From the NCBI GenBank assembly GCA_964571235.1, contig CAZNAI010000007.1:186001-250000 (forward strand): a DNA stretch of 64,000 bases, given 5' to 3'. Of the stretch, positions 1 through 7,434 are shown piece by piece; position 1 is the first letter of the stretch; each line of letters starts with the position of its first letter. Both the position numbers and the translations under genes were made by a program. This stretch comes from JACRAV01 sp964571235. Lineage in GTDB: Bacteria; Zixibacteria; MSB-5A5; GN15; FEB-12. The notes under the pieces are model-generated. The model was given only the letters and a program-made list of their open reading frames with translations. It had not been told where the DNA came from and searched no databases.

Positions 1-342
1 AATCCGGGGGGAGTACTTAAGGTCTCCGAGGTCATGACAGTCGGGGCGACCGATATTCCATTTCCGATTTGGCAAGCCGCTGTGCTCACTGCGGCCGGTA
101 GCGTATCTCAGATGATCAAGCATGAAGGCGTCTTTGTCGTAGTCAAAGTCCTTTCGCGCAAAGAGTCCCGCAATTTCGCGCTGGCCAAAGGTGAAATACT
201 GGTCAAACTCCAGAAAGAGCACCAGCGACAAGTGTACGAGAGATTCCGCGACGATCTGTTTCGCCGATACGGTGTGAAGTATGTCGGCAAGATTGGCCCG
301 GTGCACCTGCAACCGTACTGGATACGAAACCAGAAATCGTGA
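1..342 (+). CDS. C-terminal part of a parvulin-type peptidyl-prolyl isomerase / periplasmic foldase (partial)
   Basis: The reading frame is open from the first base of the window and ends with TGA at 340-342, so the N-terminus lies upstream. The visible residues start with GGVL, continue through a stretch ending AAVLTAAGSVSQ, then give a short beta strand FVVVKVLSR. This order (GG-L, F-x-A-x-L-G-x-V/I-S, then a G-x-x-x-V-x-V-L-x-R strand) is the end of a rotamase (parvulin/PpiC/SurA) domain. A charged helical tail of about 55 residues follows, as in SurA/PrsA-type foldases. Known family role: assisting folding of exported or outer-membrane proteins in the periplasm. The stop overlaps the GTG start of the next gene (GTGA), so the two are probably translationally coupled. 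With no N-terminus, signal peptide or lipobox status cannot be judged. Confidence 0.6.
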   Translation, partial: NPGGVLKVSEVMTVGATDIPFPIWQAAVLTAAGSVSQMIKHEGVFVVVKVLSRKESRNFALAKGEILVKLQKEHQRQVYERFRDDLFRRYGVKYVGKIGPVHLQPYWIRNQKS

Positions 343-968
343 ACGACGACCACTCGTCGCCCAGTCAACAGATCAGCTTCACTCAGGAAGTCTGGCGCAA
401 AGCGACCCACATGGGGGCGCTGATTATTCCCGCCGGTTACTCTTTCTTTGCTTTAGAGAAATTTACAATGCTGACCATCATGGTCCCGTTCGCGGTAGCC
501 ATGACTATCATTGACATTGCCCGGCTTCGGAATCGAGGGCTTTGGCGAAATGTCTTTTCCCCGGTTATAGGCCGGATGTTGCGGACCCACGAAATGTCCG
601 GCGATTTCAGCGGGGCGACCTATATCCTCTGGTCGGTCGTGGCGACTGTGGCGCTGTACCGCCGGGATGTAGCCGTTGCGGCCCTTGCGTTTATCGTGGT
701 CGGAGACTCTTTTGCGGCTCTGGTGGGCCGGAAATTAGGCAAGCACAAGTTTGGCCGAAAGTCGCTTGAAGGATCGCTCGCTTGTTTAGCGGGGACGCTC
801 ATAGTCGCTTTTGTAGCACCGGGTTTGGAGCGGTCGGTGGCGATTGGCGGGGCAGTTGTGGCCACGGTCACGGAAGCATTTTCCGGTCCGATCGATGACA
901 ATGTCTCGGTCCCGTTGGTCTCGGGTGCGACCATGCTCTTTTTGGAGAAAATCCTCACCGGGACGTAA
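339..968 (+). CDS. Polyprenol/diacylglycerol kinase-family (CTP-dependent, dolichol-kinase-like) membrane protein
   Basis: A 209-residue, very hydrophobic protein with roughly six membrane-spanning stretches. The conserved cytoplasmic signature is visible in the middle: a membrane segment ending VVGDSFAALVGRKLGKHKFG, then RKSLEGSLA. G-D-x-x-A-(A)-x-x-G-(x)n-G-x-K-(T/S)-x-E-G-(S/T) is the hallmark of the SEC59/dolichol kinase, phytol kinase and CDP-alcohol-related kinase family. Such enzymes use CTP to phosphorylate lipid alcohols. The exact substrate (polyprenol, phytol-like or diacylglycerol) cannot be read from sequence. The GTG start at 339 overlaps the upstream stop by 4 bp. The length is normal for the short bacterial members. 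Confidence 0.75.
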   Translation: MNDDHSSPSQQISFTQEVWRKATHMGALIIPAGYSFFALEKFTMLTIMVPFAVAMTIIDIARLRNRGLWRNVFSPVIGRMLRTHEMSGDFSGATYILWSVVATVALYRRDVAVAALAFIVVGDSFAALVGRKLGKHKFGRKSLEGSLACLAGTLIVAFVAPGLERSVAIGGAVVATVTEAFSGPIDDNVSVPLVSGATMLFLEKILTGT

Positions 969-975
969 AAATTAG

Positions 976-1005
976 TGGCCTGTTTTGGGGAAGTTAGCGT
1001 ATAAT
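976..1005 (+). promoter_or_regulatory. Candidate sigma70 promoter for the cold shock gene
   Basis: A perfect TATAAT lies at 1000-1005. The best -35 candidate, TGGCCT at 976-981 (18 bp spacer), is poor. Transcription would start near 1012, giving a roughly 48-nt leader before the cold-shock gene; a leader of this kind is usual for csp genes. Confidence 0.5.
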
Positions 1006-1059
1006 TTAGAGCAGGCAGAAAACAGATTTCACCTCACCACGTAGTATGGAGGTACTCGA

Positions 1060-1266
1060 ATGTCCAAAGGCAAAGTCAAGTACTTTAACGAGCACAAAGG
1101 TTGGGGATTCATCTCCGCCGACGACTTTGATCAGGATGTATTCGTCCACCACACGGCGATCCATATGGATGGATATCGCACGCTCAAGGAAGGGCAGGAG
1201 GTAGTGTGCGAAGTGACCATGACTGACCAGGGACCACGTGCTCAAAACGTGACTTTGGCTGGCTAA
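1060..1266 (+). CDS. Cold shock domain protein (CspA family)
   Basis: A 68-residue single cold-shock domain, the normal length of CspA-type proteins. RNP1 is KGWGFI at residues 13-18 and RNP2 is VFVHH at about 28-32, both needed for single-stranded nucleic acid stacking. These proteins act as RNA chaperones or antiterminators. The start is fixed by a strong Shine-Dalgarno GGAGG at 1048-1052. It is monocistronic: its own TATAAT lies upstream and a strong intrinsic terminator 24 bp after the stop. Confidence 0.95.
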   Translation: MSKGKVKYFNEHKGWGFISADDFDQDVFVHHTAIHMDGYRTLKEGQEVVCEVTMTDQGPRAQNVTLAG

Positions 1267-1289
1267 GGTCCAACATTCAAAACTGTCTG

Positions 1290-1317
1290 AAGGCCGCCTA
1301 CGGGGCGGCCTTTTTTT
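1290..1317 (+). terminator. Intrinsic terminator after the cold shock gene
   Basis: An 8-bp perfect stem AGGCCGCC/GGCGGCCT with a 5-nt loop is followed by an uninterrupted run of T residues. It ends the csp transcript. Confidence 0.9.
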
Positions 1318-1346
1318 GTTCGGTGGCGGGGGTATCGTTCAGTAGA

Positions 1347-1352
1347 TATATT
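1347..1352 (+). promoter_or_regulatory. Candidate -10 box placing the ltaE start codon at the transcript 5' end
   Basis: TATATT at 1347-1352 ends only 7 bp before the ATG at 1360, and there is no Shine-Dalgarno-like sequence between them. If this is the -10 element, the mRNA would be leaderless. No convincing -35 box is visible, so this is weak. Confidence 0.3.
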
Positions 1353-1359
1353 CGAAAAC

Positions 1360-2388
1360 ATGAAAGCAATAGACTTAAGATCAGACACAGTGACACGGCC
1401 GTCGCCAGCGATGCGCCAAGCGATGGCCAATGCCGAAGTTGGTGATGATGTCTTCGGCGATGACCCGACCGTAAAAGAGCTCGAATCGTATGTAGCCGAT
1501 CTGTTCGGCAAGGAAGCCGGCATGTATGTGCCGTCCGGGACCATGAGTAACCAGATTCTGCTCAAGGCGGCCTCCCAGCGCGGGTGGGAGATGCTCTGCG
1601 ACCGGGAATGCCACGTCGTCAATTACGAAGTCGCCGGGCCGGTAGTGCACGCGGGGCTTCTGATTAATCTACTCACAACTGAGCGGGGGATGCTTTCGGC
1701 GGAGATGGTGAGGGAGAATGTCAGGCCCAAGAATATTCATGTCCCGGAGACAAAGATCGTTGAGCTTGAGAATACCCACAATCGTCACGGCGGAACAATT
1801 CTCCCGCAAGATGAAATCCTGAAAGTCCGAAACGTCTGTGATGAAGAAGGGCTCTGGCTACACTTGGACGGTGCCCGGATTTGGAACGCCCATGTGGCGA
1901 CCGGGATGTCGCTGGCTGAACTGGTCCGGCCGTTTGATTCGGTGTCAGTTTGTTTTTCCAAGGGGCTCGGCGCTCCGATTGGGTCGATGGCCCTTGGAAA
2001 TGCCGAGTTTATTACAAAGTGCCGGAGGGAGCGCAAGCTCTTTGGCGGGGCGATGCGACAAGTTGGAATCATTGCCGCCGCGGCATTGTACGCGGTGAAG
2101 AACAATATCCCACGACTGGCCGAAGATCATGCCAACGCCAAATTGCTGGGCAACGGCCTCAGTGAGACAAAAGTCTTTGCAGTTGATATGAGCCGTGTCG
2201 AGACCAACATAGTAGTGGCGAAGATCAAAGACGGGACGACGCCAGATGCTTTGGTGGGCAAGCTCAAAGAAATCGGAGTATGGGCGGTGCCGTTCGGCCG
2301 TGATAAACTGCGGTTTGTGGCGCATCTTGATGTCAGCTCCGAAGACTGCCGCGAAGCGGTCGCAAGAATCAAAAACGTGCCTTGGTGA
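1360..2388 (+). CDS. ltaE: Low-specificity L-threonine aldolase
   Basis: A 342-residue fold-type I PLP enzyme that cleaves L-threonine/L-allo-threonine to glycine and acetaldehyde. The N-terminal IDLRSDTVTRPSPAM motif, GDDVFGDDPTV, the PSGTMSNQ phosphate-binding loop (58-65), ENTHN, and the PLP lysine in SVCFSKGLGAPIGS (Lys201) are all characteristic of the family. The length matches known LtaE proteins. The gene stands alone between the csp terminator and a repeat-filled spacer. The start has no ribosome-binding site; ATG 1360 is chosen because the conserved DLRSDTVT motif begins almost at once. The stop TGA directly abuts a short palindromic repeat. Confidence 0.92.
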   Translation: MKAIDLRSDTVTRPSPAMRQAMANAEVGDDVFGDDPTVKELESYVADLFGKEAGMYVPSGTMSNQILLKAASQRGWEMLCDRECHVVNYEVAGPVVHAGLLINLLTTERGMLSAEMVRENVRPKNIHVPETKIVELENTHNRHGGTILPQDEILKVRNVCDEEGLWLHLDGARIWNAHVATGMSLAELVRPFDSVSVCFSKGLGAPIGSMALGNAEFITKCRRERKLFGGAMRQVGIIAAAALYAVKNNIPRLAEDHANAKLLGNGLSETKVFAVDMSRVETNIVVAKIKDGTTPDALVGKLKEIGVWAVPFGRDKLRFVAHLDVSSEDCREAVARIKNVPW

Positions 2389-2691
2389 CCCAACCTAATG
2401 GTTGGATTACAAAAGCTGTTGAACAGCTCTCGGTTCTGTCGTTGCGAGCGGAGCGAAGCAATCTCCTCTTTGTCCTACATTGAAACTACGAGACGAGATT
2501 GCTTCGTCGCGCCGAGGGCGTCGCTCCTCGCAACGACGGTGTGGGGCCTTGGTGGCCCACCATTGTGGTCGGCGTACGTTCATGTGCGCCGACAGCGGAC
2601 CTTGATCGTGGTGCACAAGAATGTACACCACGCACAGCGTGATGAGATGCCCAACCTAAAGGTTGGGTTACCAAGGCGAAGACCTTAGAGT
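2389..2691. repeat. Gene-free spacer made of nested palindromic repeats
   Basis: This 303-bp spacer carries no credible gene. It contains a short palindrome at 2389-2406 (CCCAACC-taat-GGTTGGA), a large inverted repeat at 2439-2536, a half-palindrome at 2556-2568 (CCCACCATTGTGG) and another short palindrome at 2650-2667 (CCCAACC-taaa-GGTTGGG) followed by TTACC. The two outer palindromes bracket the large one. Frames open across the region merely read through the palindromes. Confidence 0.8.
2439..2536. repeat. Long inverted repeat, MITE/REP-like (copy A)
   Basis: Outer arms TCGTTGCGAG (2439-2448) and CTCGCAACGA (2527-2536) are perfectly complementary over 10 bp. Inner arms CGAAGCAATCTC (2454-2465) and GAGATTGCTTCG (2495-2506) are complementary over 12 bp. 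The same architecture and core motif recur at 52630-52731, so this is a dispersed non-coding element rather than a one-off hairpin. It could be a miniature mobile element or an RNA-structured REP-type repeat. Confidence 0.85.
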
Positions 2692-2697
2692 GTGTGT

Positions 2698-3495
2698 ATG
2701 AATCTGGGACCTCCGCATCACCAAAGCAAAGCGACCCTCACAGTCCTCGGGTCGGGCAGTGGTATGCCGCAATCAGAGCGGAATTGCTCGGGGTACCTGA
2801 TCGAATTCGGCGGAATGCTTACGCTACTTGACTGCGGGAGCGGCATAGCGCGGGCTGTTCAGGCGAATGGATTTAGTCTCACCGAACTGGATAGAGTTGT
2901 CATCAGCCACACGCATCCCGATCATGTTGTCGATTTACCACTGCTGATACAGCATTGCCATTTGTCCAAGAAAACGACGCCGCTGGATGTCTTCGTGCCG
3001 GGGGAATTTGTCGCGCCGCTCAATCAGATTATTCGGGCGATGTATGTAATTCCGGAACGGTTTAAGTTCGAAGTACGGATTGCAGGGTACAGCGAGGGGA
3101 CAATTATCGAACACCCGATACAAATCAAGGCAATTGCCAACAGTCATCTCAAATCGTACGCGGCGGATATACAGCGGTTGGGCTTGCCGAATAAGTTGCA
3201 GGCGCATTCGCTGAGAATTGATTTGGGCGGCAGTTCAATTTTCTATTCCGGCGATGTCGGCAGTTTTGACGAAGTTGCGGCGGCGATGGGCGACTCTGAC
3301 TTGGTGATATTGGAAACAAGCCATGTAGATTTGGCAAAGGTGGGGGAGTATGTCGAGTCGCATCCATCCACGCAGTTTATGCTCACGCACATCACACCCG
3401 GTGAATCAGTCCAGCCGTTGAATAACTTGGTGAGCTTGTTTACGAATGTGCAGATTGCAAGAGACGGGATGCGAATAGTGCTGGGGGATAGATAA
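2698..3495 (+). CDS. MBL-fold metallo-hydrolase, RNase Z-like family
   Basis: About 265 residues with the metallo-beta-lactamase fold. VLGSGSGMP near the N-terminus, LLDCGSG, the zinc motif HTHPDH (in a VVISHTHPDHVVDL context), a middle metal ligand in SHLKSYA, YSGDVGS, and a C-terminal LTHITPG are all present in the order seen in RNase Z / ElaC-like hydrolases. Short members of this group are annotated as ribonuclease Z or as unspecified hydrolases; the true substrate is unknown. The ATG at 2698 is preferred, but a GTG six bases upstream (2692) is in frame. The TAA stop directly abuts a palindromic hairpin. Confidence 0.8.
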   Translation: MNLGPPHHQSKATLTVLGSGSGMPQSERNCSGYLIEFGGMLTLLDCGSGIARAVQANGFSLTELDRVVISHTHPDHVVDLPLLIQHCHLSKKTTPLDVFVPGEFVAPLNQIIRAMYVIPERFKFEVRIAGYSEGTIIEHPIQIKAIANSHLKSYAADIQRLGLPNKLQAHSLRIDLGGSSIFYSGDVGSFDEVAAAMGDSDLVILETSHVDLAKVGEYVESHPSTQFMLTHITPGESVQPLNNLVSLFTNVQIARDGMRIVLGDR

Positions 3496-3513
3496 CCCAC
3501 CCTTCGGGGTGGG
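3496..3513. repeat. CCCACC-type palindrome with a TTCG tetraloop
   Basis: CCCACCC-ttcg-GGGTGGG forms a 7-bp hairpin with a stable TTCG tetraloop, starting at the base after the MBL hydrolase stop codon. It belongs to the same short-palindrome family as 2389-2406, 2650-2667 and 4544-4561. No T-tract follows, so it is not a classical terminator. Confidence 0.75.
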
Positions 3514-3523
3514 GTACAAAGCT

Positions 3524-4111
3524 ATGATCCCTGAGAATTACGCAATTGTTGGTGCGGTCATCGGCTCGCTCGGGGGGTACTACTACCTATACGAGACGAT
3601 AGTCGGCAAAGCCCAGCCCAATCGGATCACCTGGCTACTCTGGGGCATATTCCCAATGGTCATTTTTGTGGCGCAACGGGTGCAGGGGATCGAGATATTG
3701 TCGTGGACATCATTTGCCGCCGGTTTCACGCCGCTACTGATCTTTGCGGTATCGTTTTTCAACAAGAAGGCGTATTGGAAAACCGAGCGGCTCGACTATT
3801 ACCTGATGGCGACAGCCATCGTCGGCTGTATCCTCTGGGCGATTACCGACAATCCAAACCTGGCGCTTCTGTTCTCGCTGTTGGCAGATTTATTGGCGGG
3901 TATACCAACCATTATCAAGTCGTACCGTTTTCCGCAGTCCGAGAGTTGGATTGCCTATGCTATCAGTGCAGTTGGATTCGGGATAAGTTTGCTGGCAGTT
4001 CAACACTACAATTTGGAGACTACTGCCTTCGTCGCGTATGTGTTTGTGTTGAATTTCACGCTGGCTGTACTGGCGGCGCGGGGGAGAAGAGTGCCTACGA
4101 GGGGATTGTAA
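3524..4111 (+). CDS. Integral membrane protein with internal duplication, PQ-loop/SWEET-like
   Basis: About 195 residues with six or seven hydrophobic segments. Two halves look alike. The first carries GSLGGYYYLYETIVGKAQPNR then ITWLLWGIF; the second carries a LADLLAGIPTIIKSYRFPQS stretch then ESWIAYAISAVGF. This pattern (short-chain residue helix, a P or PN/PQ in a loop, then S/T-W and an aromatic helix) resembles the tandem three-helix units of PQ-loop/SemiSWEET proteins. That is a structural resemblance only; no substrate can be named. ATG 3524 is chosen over GTG 3509 because the latter lies inside the preceding hairpin. Confidence 0.55.
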   Translation: MIPENYAIVGAVIGSLGGYYYLYETIVGKAQPNRITWLLWGIFPMVIFVAQRVQGIEILSWTSFAAGFTPLLIFAVSFFNKKAYWKTERLDYYLMATAIVGCILWAITDNPNLALLFSLLADLLAGIPTIIKSYRFPQSESWIAYAISAVGFGISLLAVQHYNLETTAFVAYVFVLNFTLAVLAARGRRVPTRGL

Positions 4112-4751
4112 GAGAAGATGTCGAAACCGCAGGGGTTTCGACCTACGAAGATCGAAGAACGGGCAGGCAGGATGCCTGCCGCGCACGGGGGACAAAGACA
4201 AAATGCCTACCAAACTCGTGCAAACCACTATTTCGTCTTCTATTGTATGAAAGGCCTCGCATTGTTCACTCACCTTGTGGAAAGTGGCGCGGACAAGAAA
4301 AACAAAATGTGAGGAAACGAAGCCAATTTCTCAATGCTACGCCGCGGTTGCATTCCCTTGAAGTGCTTACGGTTGCGAGAGTGCCGAAGCGATGATTGGA
4401 CTGGGTTCGTTTCCCCGTGAAGCGAGGTCGCGAAACACGATTTTGTAGGTTGAAACCCCTGCCCCGAAGGGGTCGTGCGAAGCACGAGGTTTCGACATTA
4501 CGATCCGTTGTAATGAATTATGTGAAACGAAGCCAAAGAGAAACCCACCATAAGTGGTGGGCCACCAATTCGGGTTGACGTGAAACAAAGCCAAATAGAC
4601 GCCCACCATGCCAGGTCAGTTCAGGTGTCCGAGACCCTTCGACAAGCTCAGGGTGAAGTCAGAGTGGAATTCGCACAAGTCGATGTAACGCGCCAAAGGC
4701 CCGCGACGAGGCACGGCCACCGTCAGGTGGGGACGCCTGACGGCACGAAGA
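4112..4751. repeat. Gene-free 640-bp patch packed with small palindromes and direct repeats
   Basis: No convincing gene is present. Visible structures: GTCGAAACC/GGTTTCGAC hairpin (4120-4142), GGCAGGC/GCCTGCC hairpin (4162-4180), CCCACCA/TGGTGGG hairpin (4544-4561), CGTCAGG/CCTGACG hairpin (4721-4742). An 18-bp segment at 4129-4146 recurs inverted at 4445-4462 with one mismatch. Three direct copies of a GAAACGAAGCCAA-like unit begin near 4314, 4523 and 4580. A CTTCGACAAGCTCAGG segment lies near 4637. The patch sits between the 3' ends of two convergent genes, so it can accumulate insertions without harm. Confidence 0.75.
4544..4561. repeat. CCCACC-type palindrome
   Basis: CCCACCA-taag-TGGTGGG, a 7-bp hairpin followed by CCACC, member of the short-palindrome family also at 2389, 2650 and 3496. 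Confidence 0.7.
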
Positions 4752-5522
4752 TCATGCGAAGCCGCCGGCGGATTCGTATTTGCGTTTCTTAAGCGCGCGG
4801 CCGAATTCGCGGTTCATCTTGGCGATCACTTCGACTGAAATTTCTTTGGGGCAAACTGCTTCGCACTCGAATTGATTCGTACACGAGCCGAACATTTCTT
4901 TGTCCATCTGGGCGATCATGTCGGTCACACGGGCCTCGCGCTCGACCTGTCCCTGCGGCAAATAAGCAAACTGCGAGACTTTGGCGGCGACGAAAAGCAT
5001 CGCCGAGGCATTCTTGCAGGCCGCCACGCAGGCGCCACAACCGATACAGGCGGCGGCATCCATCGCTTTTTCGGCGTCGTCTTTGGGAATGGGGAGAGCG
5101 TTGCCATCGGGAGTGCCGCCGGTGTTGACCGATACAAATCCGTGCGACTGGATAATCCGGTCGAAGGCCGAGCGATCAACGACGAGATCTTTTACGACAG
5201 GAAATGCTTTCGCGCGCCAGGGTTCGATGTAGATAGTGTCGCCGTCGGAGAATTTCCGCATATGAAGCTGGCAACAGGTCGTGCCTTTTTCCGGGCCGTG
5301 CGGGACACCGTTGATGACCAGCGAGCACATGCCGCAAATGCCCTCGCGACAGTCGGAGTCAAAGTGAATCGGATCGATGCCCTGCTTTTGCAGACCTTCA
5401 TTGACAACGTCGAGCATTTCCAAGAACGACATGTCGGGGGAGACATTGGGGGCGTCGTATTTTTCCATCCGCCCTTTGTCGGCGGCGTTTTTCTGGCGCC
5501 AAACGTAGAGGGTAAGATTCAT
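4752..5522 (-). CDS. sdhB: Succinate dehydrogenase / fumarate reductase iron-sulfur subunit
   Basis: A 256-residue electron-transfer subunit linking the flavoprotein to the membrane cytochrome. The [2Fe-2S] ligands are in SDCREGICGMCS plus a downstream Cys in GTTCC. The [4Fe-4S] motif is CIGCGACVAACKN. The [3Fe-4S] ligands are in CTNQFECEAVCPKE together with the third Cys of the preceding motif. The N-terminal LYVWRQKN and long intervening segments match the Bacteroidota/Chlorobi/epsilon-type SdhB rather than the E. coli type. The ATG overlaps the sdhA stop by 4 bp (ATGA), giving translational coupling as the last gene of sdhC-sdhA-sdhB. Confidence 0.95.
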   Translation of the reverse strand: MNLTLYVWRQKNAADKGRMEKYDAPNVSPDMSFLEMLDVVNEGLQKQGIDPIHFDSDCREGICGMCSLVINGVPHGPEKGTTCCQLHMRKFSDGDTIYIEPWRAKAFPVVKDLVVDRSAFDRIIQSHGFVSVNTGGTPDGNALPIPKDDAEKAMDAAACIGCGACVAACKNASAMLFVAAKVSQFAYLPQGQVEREARVTDMIAQMDKEMFGSCTNQFECEAVCPKEISVEVIAKMNREFGRALKKRKYESAGGFA

Positions 5523-7432
5523 TTGTAGCTCCTTGTCGCCAGCTTGATGAACTCGTAGTCAAGCGATTCAATCTGTCTTACCGGCGCTTTGCCCGGTCCC
5601 TGGTATTCCCAGCAGGCGACATGCTTGAACTTCTCGTCGTTGCGTTCGGCCTCGCCCTCGGCGGTCTGGTACTCCTCTCGGAAATGTCCGCCGCAGGATT
5701 CCTCGCGGGTGAGGGCATCCAGGCACATCATCTCGGCGAATTCCAAAAAGTCGGCGACTCGTCCGGCTCGCTCGATCGAAATGTTTAGTTCTTCGTTCGT
5801 GCCAAGCACGTTGACATTCTGCCAGAACTCGTCGCGAAGTTTCGGAATTTCGACAAGCGCCTTTTTCAGGCCGGCCTCGTTGCGACCCATACCGCAGAAC
5901 TCCCACATGATCTTCCCCAAAGCGCGGTGGAACGAGTCGACCGTGCGCTTGCCTTTGATCGTGAGGAGTTTCTTGGTGCGCTCGGTAACCTCGGATTCGA
6001 CTTTCTTAAATTCGGGATGATCGGTACTCGGGCGGGCCGAGCCTTGCGAGGCAAAGTAGTGGCCCAACGTGTACGGGATAACAAAATAGCCGTCGGCCAG
6101 ACCCTGCATCAATGCCGAAGCTCCAAGGCGATTGGCGCCGTGGTCGGAGAAGTTGGCTTCGCCGAGGACATGCAAGCCCGGAATATTGCTCATTAAGTTG
6201 TAATCGACCCAAAGCCCGCCCATCGTGTAGTGCGCGGCGGGGTAGATACGCATCGGGACTTTGTACGGGTTTTCGGCGGTGATCCGTTCGTACATGTCAA
6301 ACAGGTTGCCGTATCGTTCGCGGATTGTTCCTTCACCGAGACGTTTGATAGCGTCGTTGAAATCGAGGTAGACGCCGTAGCCGGTTTCGCCGACGCCATA
6401 GCCGGCGTCGCAGGCCTCTTTGGCCGAGCGTGAGGAAATATCGCGCGGCGAGAGATTGCCGAAGCTTGGGTACTTGCGTTCGAGATAATAGTCGCGTTCG
6501 GCTTCGGGGATTTGATTCGCCGGACGTTTATCCCCTTTGTTCTTGGGGACCCAGATACGGCCGTCGTTGCGGAGCGATTCGGACATCAAAGTCAGTTTCG
6601 ACTGATGATCGCCGCTGACCGGGATGCAGGTCGGATGAATTTGGGTGTAGCAGGGATTGGCAAAAGCCGCGCCGCGTTTGTAAGCGCGGAATGTGGCGGT
6701 GACATTGCATCCGAGCGCATTCGTCGAGAGATAGAATACGTTCGCGTATCCGCCGGTTGCGAGAACGACAGCGTTGGCTGAGTGCGAACTGATCTTGCCG
6801 GTGACCATATCGCGGACGACAATACCTTTGGCGTGGCCGTCGATGATGACCAGATCGAGCATTTCGGTGCGGGTGTACATTGTGACCGCGCCCTTGCCGA
6901 TCTGGCGGGAGAGAGCGGAGTAGGCGCCGAGCAAGAGTTGTTGACCAGTTTGTCCGCGGGCATAGAATGTGCGCGAGACCTGCGCACCACCGAAGGATCG
7001 ATTGGACAGCAGGCCGCCGTATTCGCGGGCAAAAGGCACACCTTGTGCCACGCATTGATCGATGATGTTGGCGGAAACTTGTGCGAGGCGATATACATTG
7101 GCTTCGCGGGCGCGGAAATCTCCGCCCTTGATCGTGTCGTAGAAGAGACGGTAGACCGAGTCGCCGTCGTTTTGGTAGTTCTTCGCGGCGTTGATTCCAC
7201 CCTGTGCGGCGATCGAATGGGCGCGGCGGGGTGAATCCTGATAGCAGAAGCACTTCACGTTGTAGCCAAGTTCGGCAAGTGAGGCGGCGGCGGCGCCACC
7301 CGCCAGGCCGGAGCCGACAACGATCACTTCGTATTTCCGTTTGTTTGCCGGGTTAATCAGTTTCATCTCGGCGCGATGTTTGTCCCACTTTTGCTCAAGC
7401 GGGCCGGAAGGAATGCCTGATTCAAGATTCAT
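5519..7432 (-). CDS. sdhA: Succinate dehydrogenase / fumarate reductase flavoprotein subunit
   Basis: A 637-residue FAD subunit that oxidises succinate to fumarate (or the reverse). It has the dinucleotide-binding motif VVGSGLAGGAAAA near residue 38, the RRAHSIAAQGGINAAKN segment whose His is the usual covalent FAD attachment site, catalytic loop HPTCIPVSGDHQSK, and the C-terminal MGGLWVDYN and GEANFSDHGANRLGASAL motifs. The protein has the Bacteroidota-like length. It lies 2 bp after sdhC and overlaps sdhB, so all three form one transcript from the promoter at 8185-8213. Confidence 0.96.
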   Translation of the reverse strand: MNLESGIPSGPLEQKWDKHRAEMKLINPANKRKYEVIVVGSGLAGGAAAASLAELGYNVKCFCYQDSPRRAHSIAAQGGINAAKNYQNDGDSVYRLFYDTIKGGDFRAREANVYRLAQVSANIIDQCVAQGVPFAREYGGLLSNRSFGGAQVSRTFYARGQTGQQLLLGAYSALSRQIGKGAVTMYTRTEMLDLVIIDGHAKGIVVRDMVTGKISSHSANAVVLATGGYANVFYLSTNALGCNVTATFRAYKRGAAFANPCYTQIHPTCIPVSGDHQSKLTLMSESLRNDGRIWVPKNKGDKRPANQIPEAERDYYLERKYPSFGNLSPRDISSRSAKEACDAGYGVGETGYGVYLDFNDAIKRLGEGTIRERYGNLFDMYERITAENPYKVPMRIYPAAHYTMGGLWVDYNLMSNIPGLHVLGEANFSDHGANRLGASALMQGLADGYFVIPYTLGHYFASQGSARPSTDHPEFKKVESEVTERTKKLLTIKGKRTVDSFHRALGKIMWEFCGMGRNEAGLKKALVEIPKLRDEFWQNVNVLGTNEELNISIERAGRVADFLEFAEMMCLDALTREESCGGHFREEYQTAEGEAERNDEKFKHVACWEYQGPGKAPVRQIESLDYEFIKLATRSYK

Positions 7433-7434
7433 AG

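Noticed and set aside
2398..2688. A 96-codon frame in the spacer after threonine aldolase
   Set aside because: It reads straight through two palindromes and has no ribosome-binding site or family resemblance.
3703..4395. A 230-codon frame overlapping the PQ-loop-like gene and the repeat patch
   Set aside because: It is out of frame with a clear membrane protein, and its tail is repeat sequence.
4112..4751. CRISPR-like array
   Set aside because: The repeats are of different types, not evenly spaced, and there are no cas genes.
4872..5528. A 218-codon frame antisense to sdhB
   Set aside because: sdhB has all iron-sulfur ligands on the other strand; the antisense frame is a codon-bias artefact.
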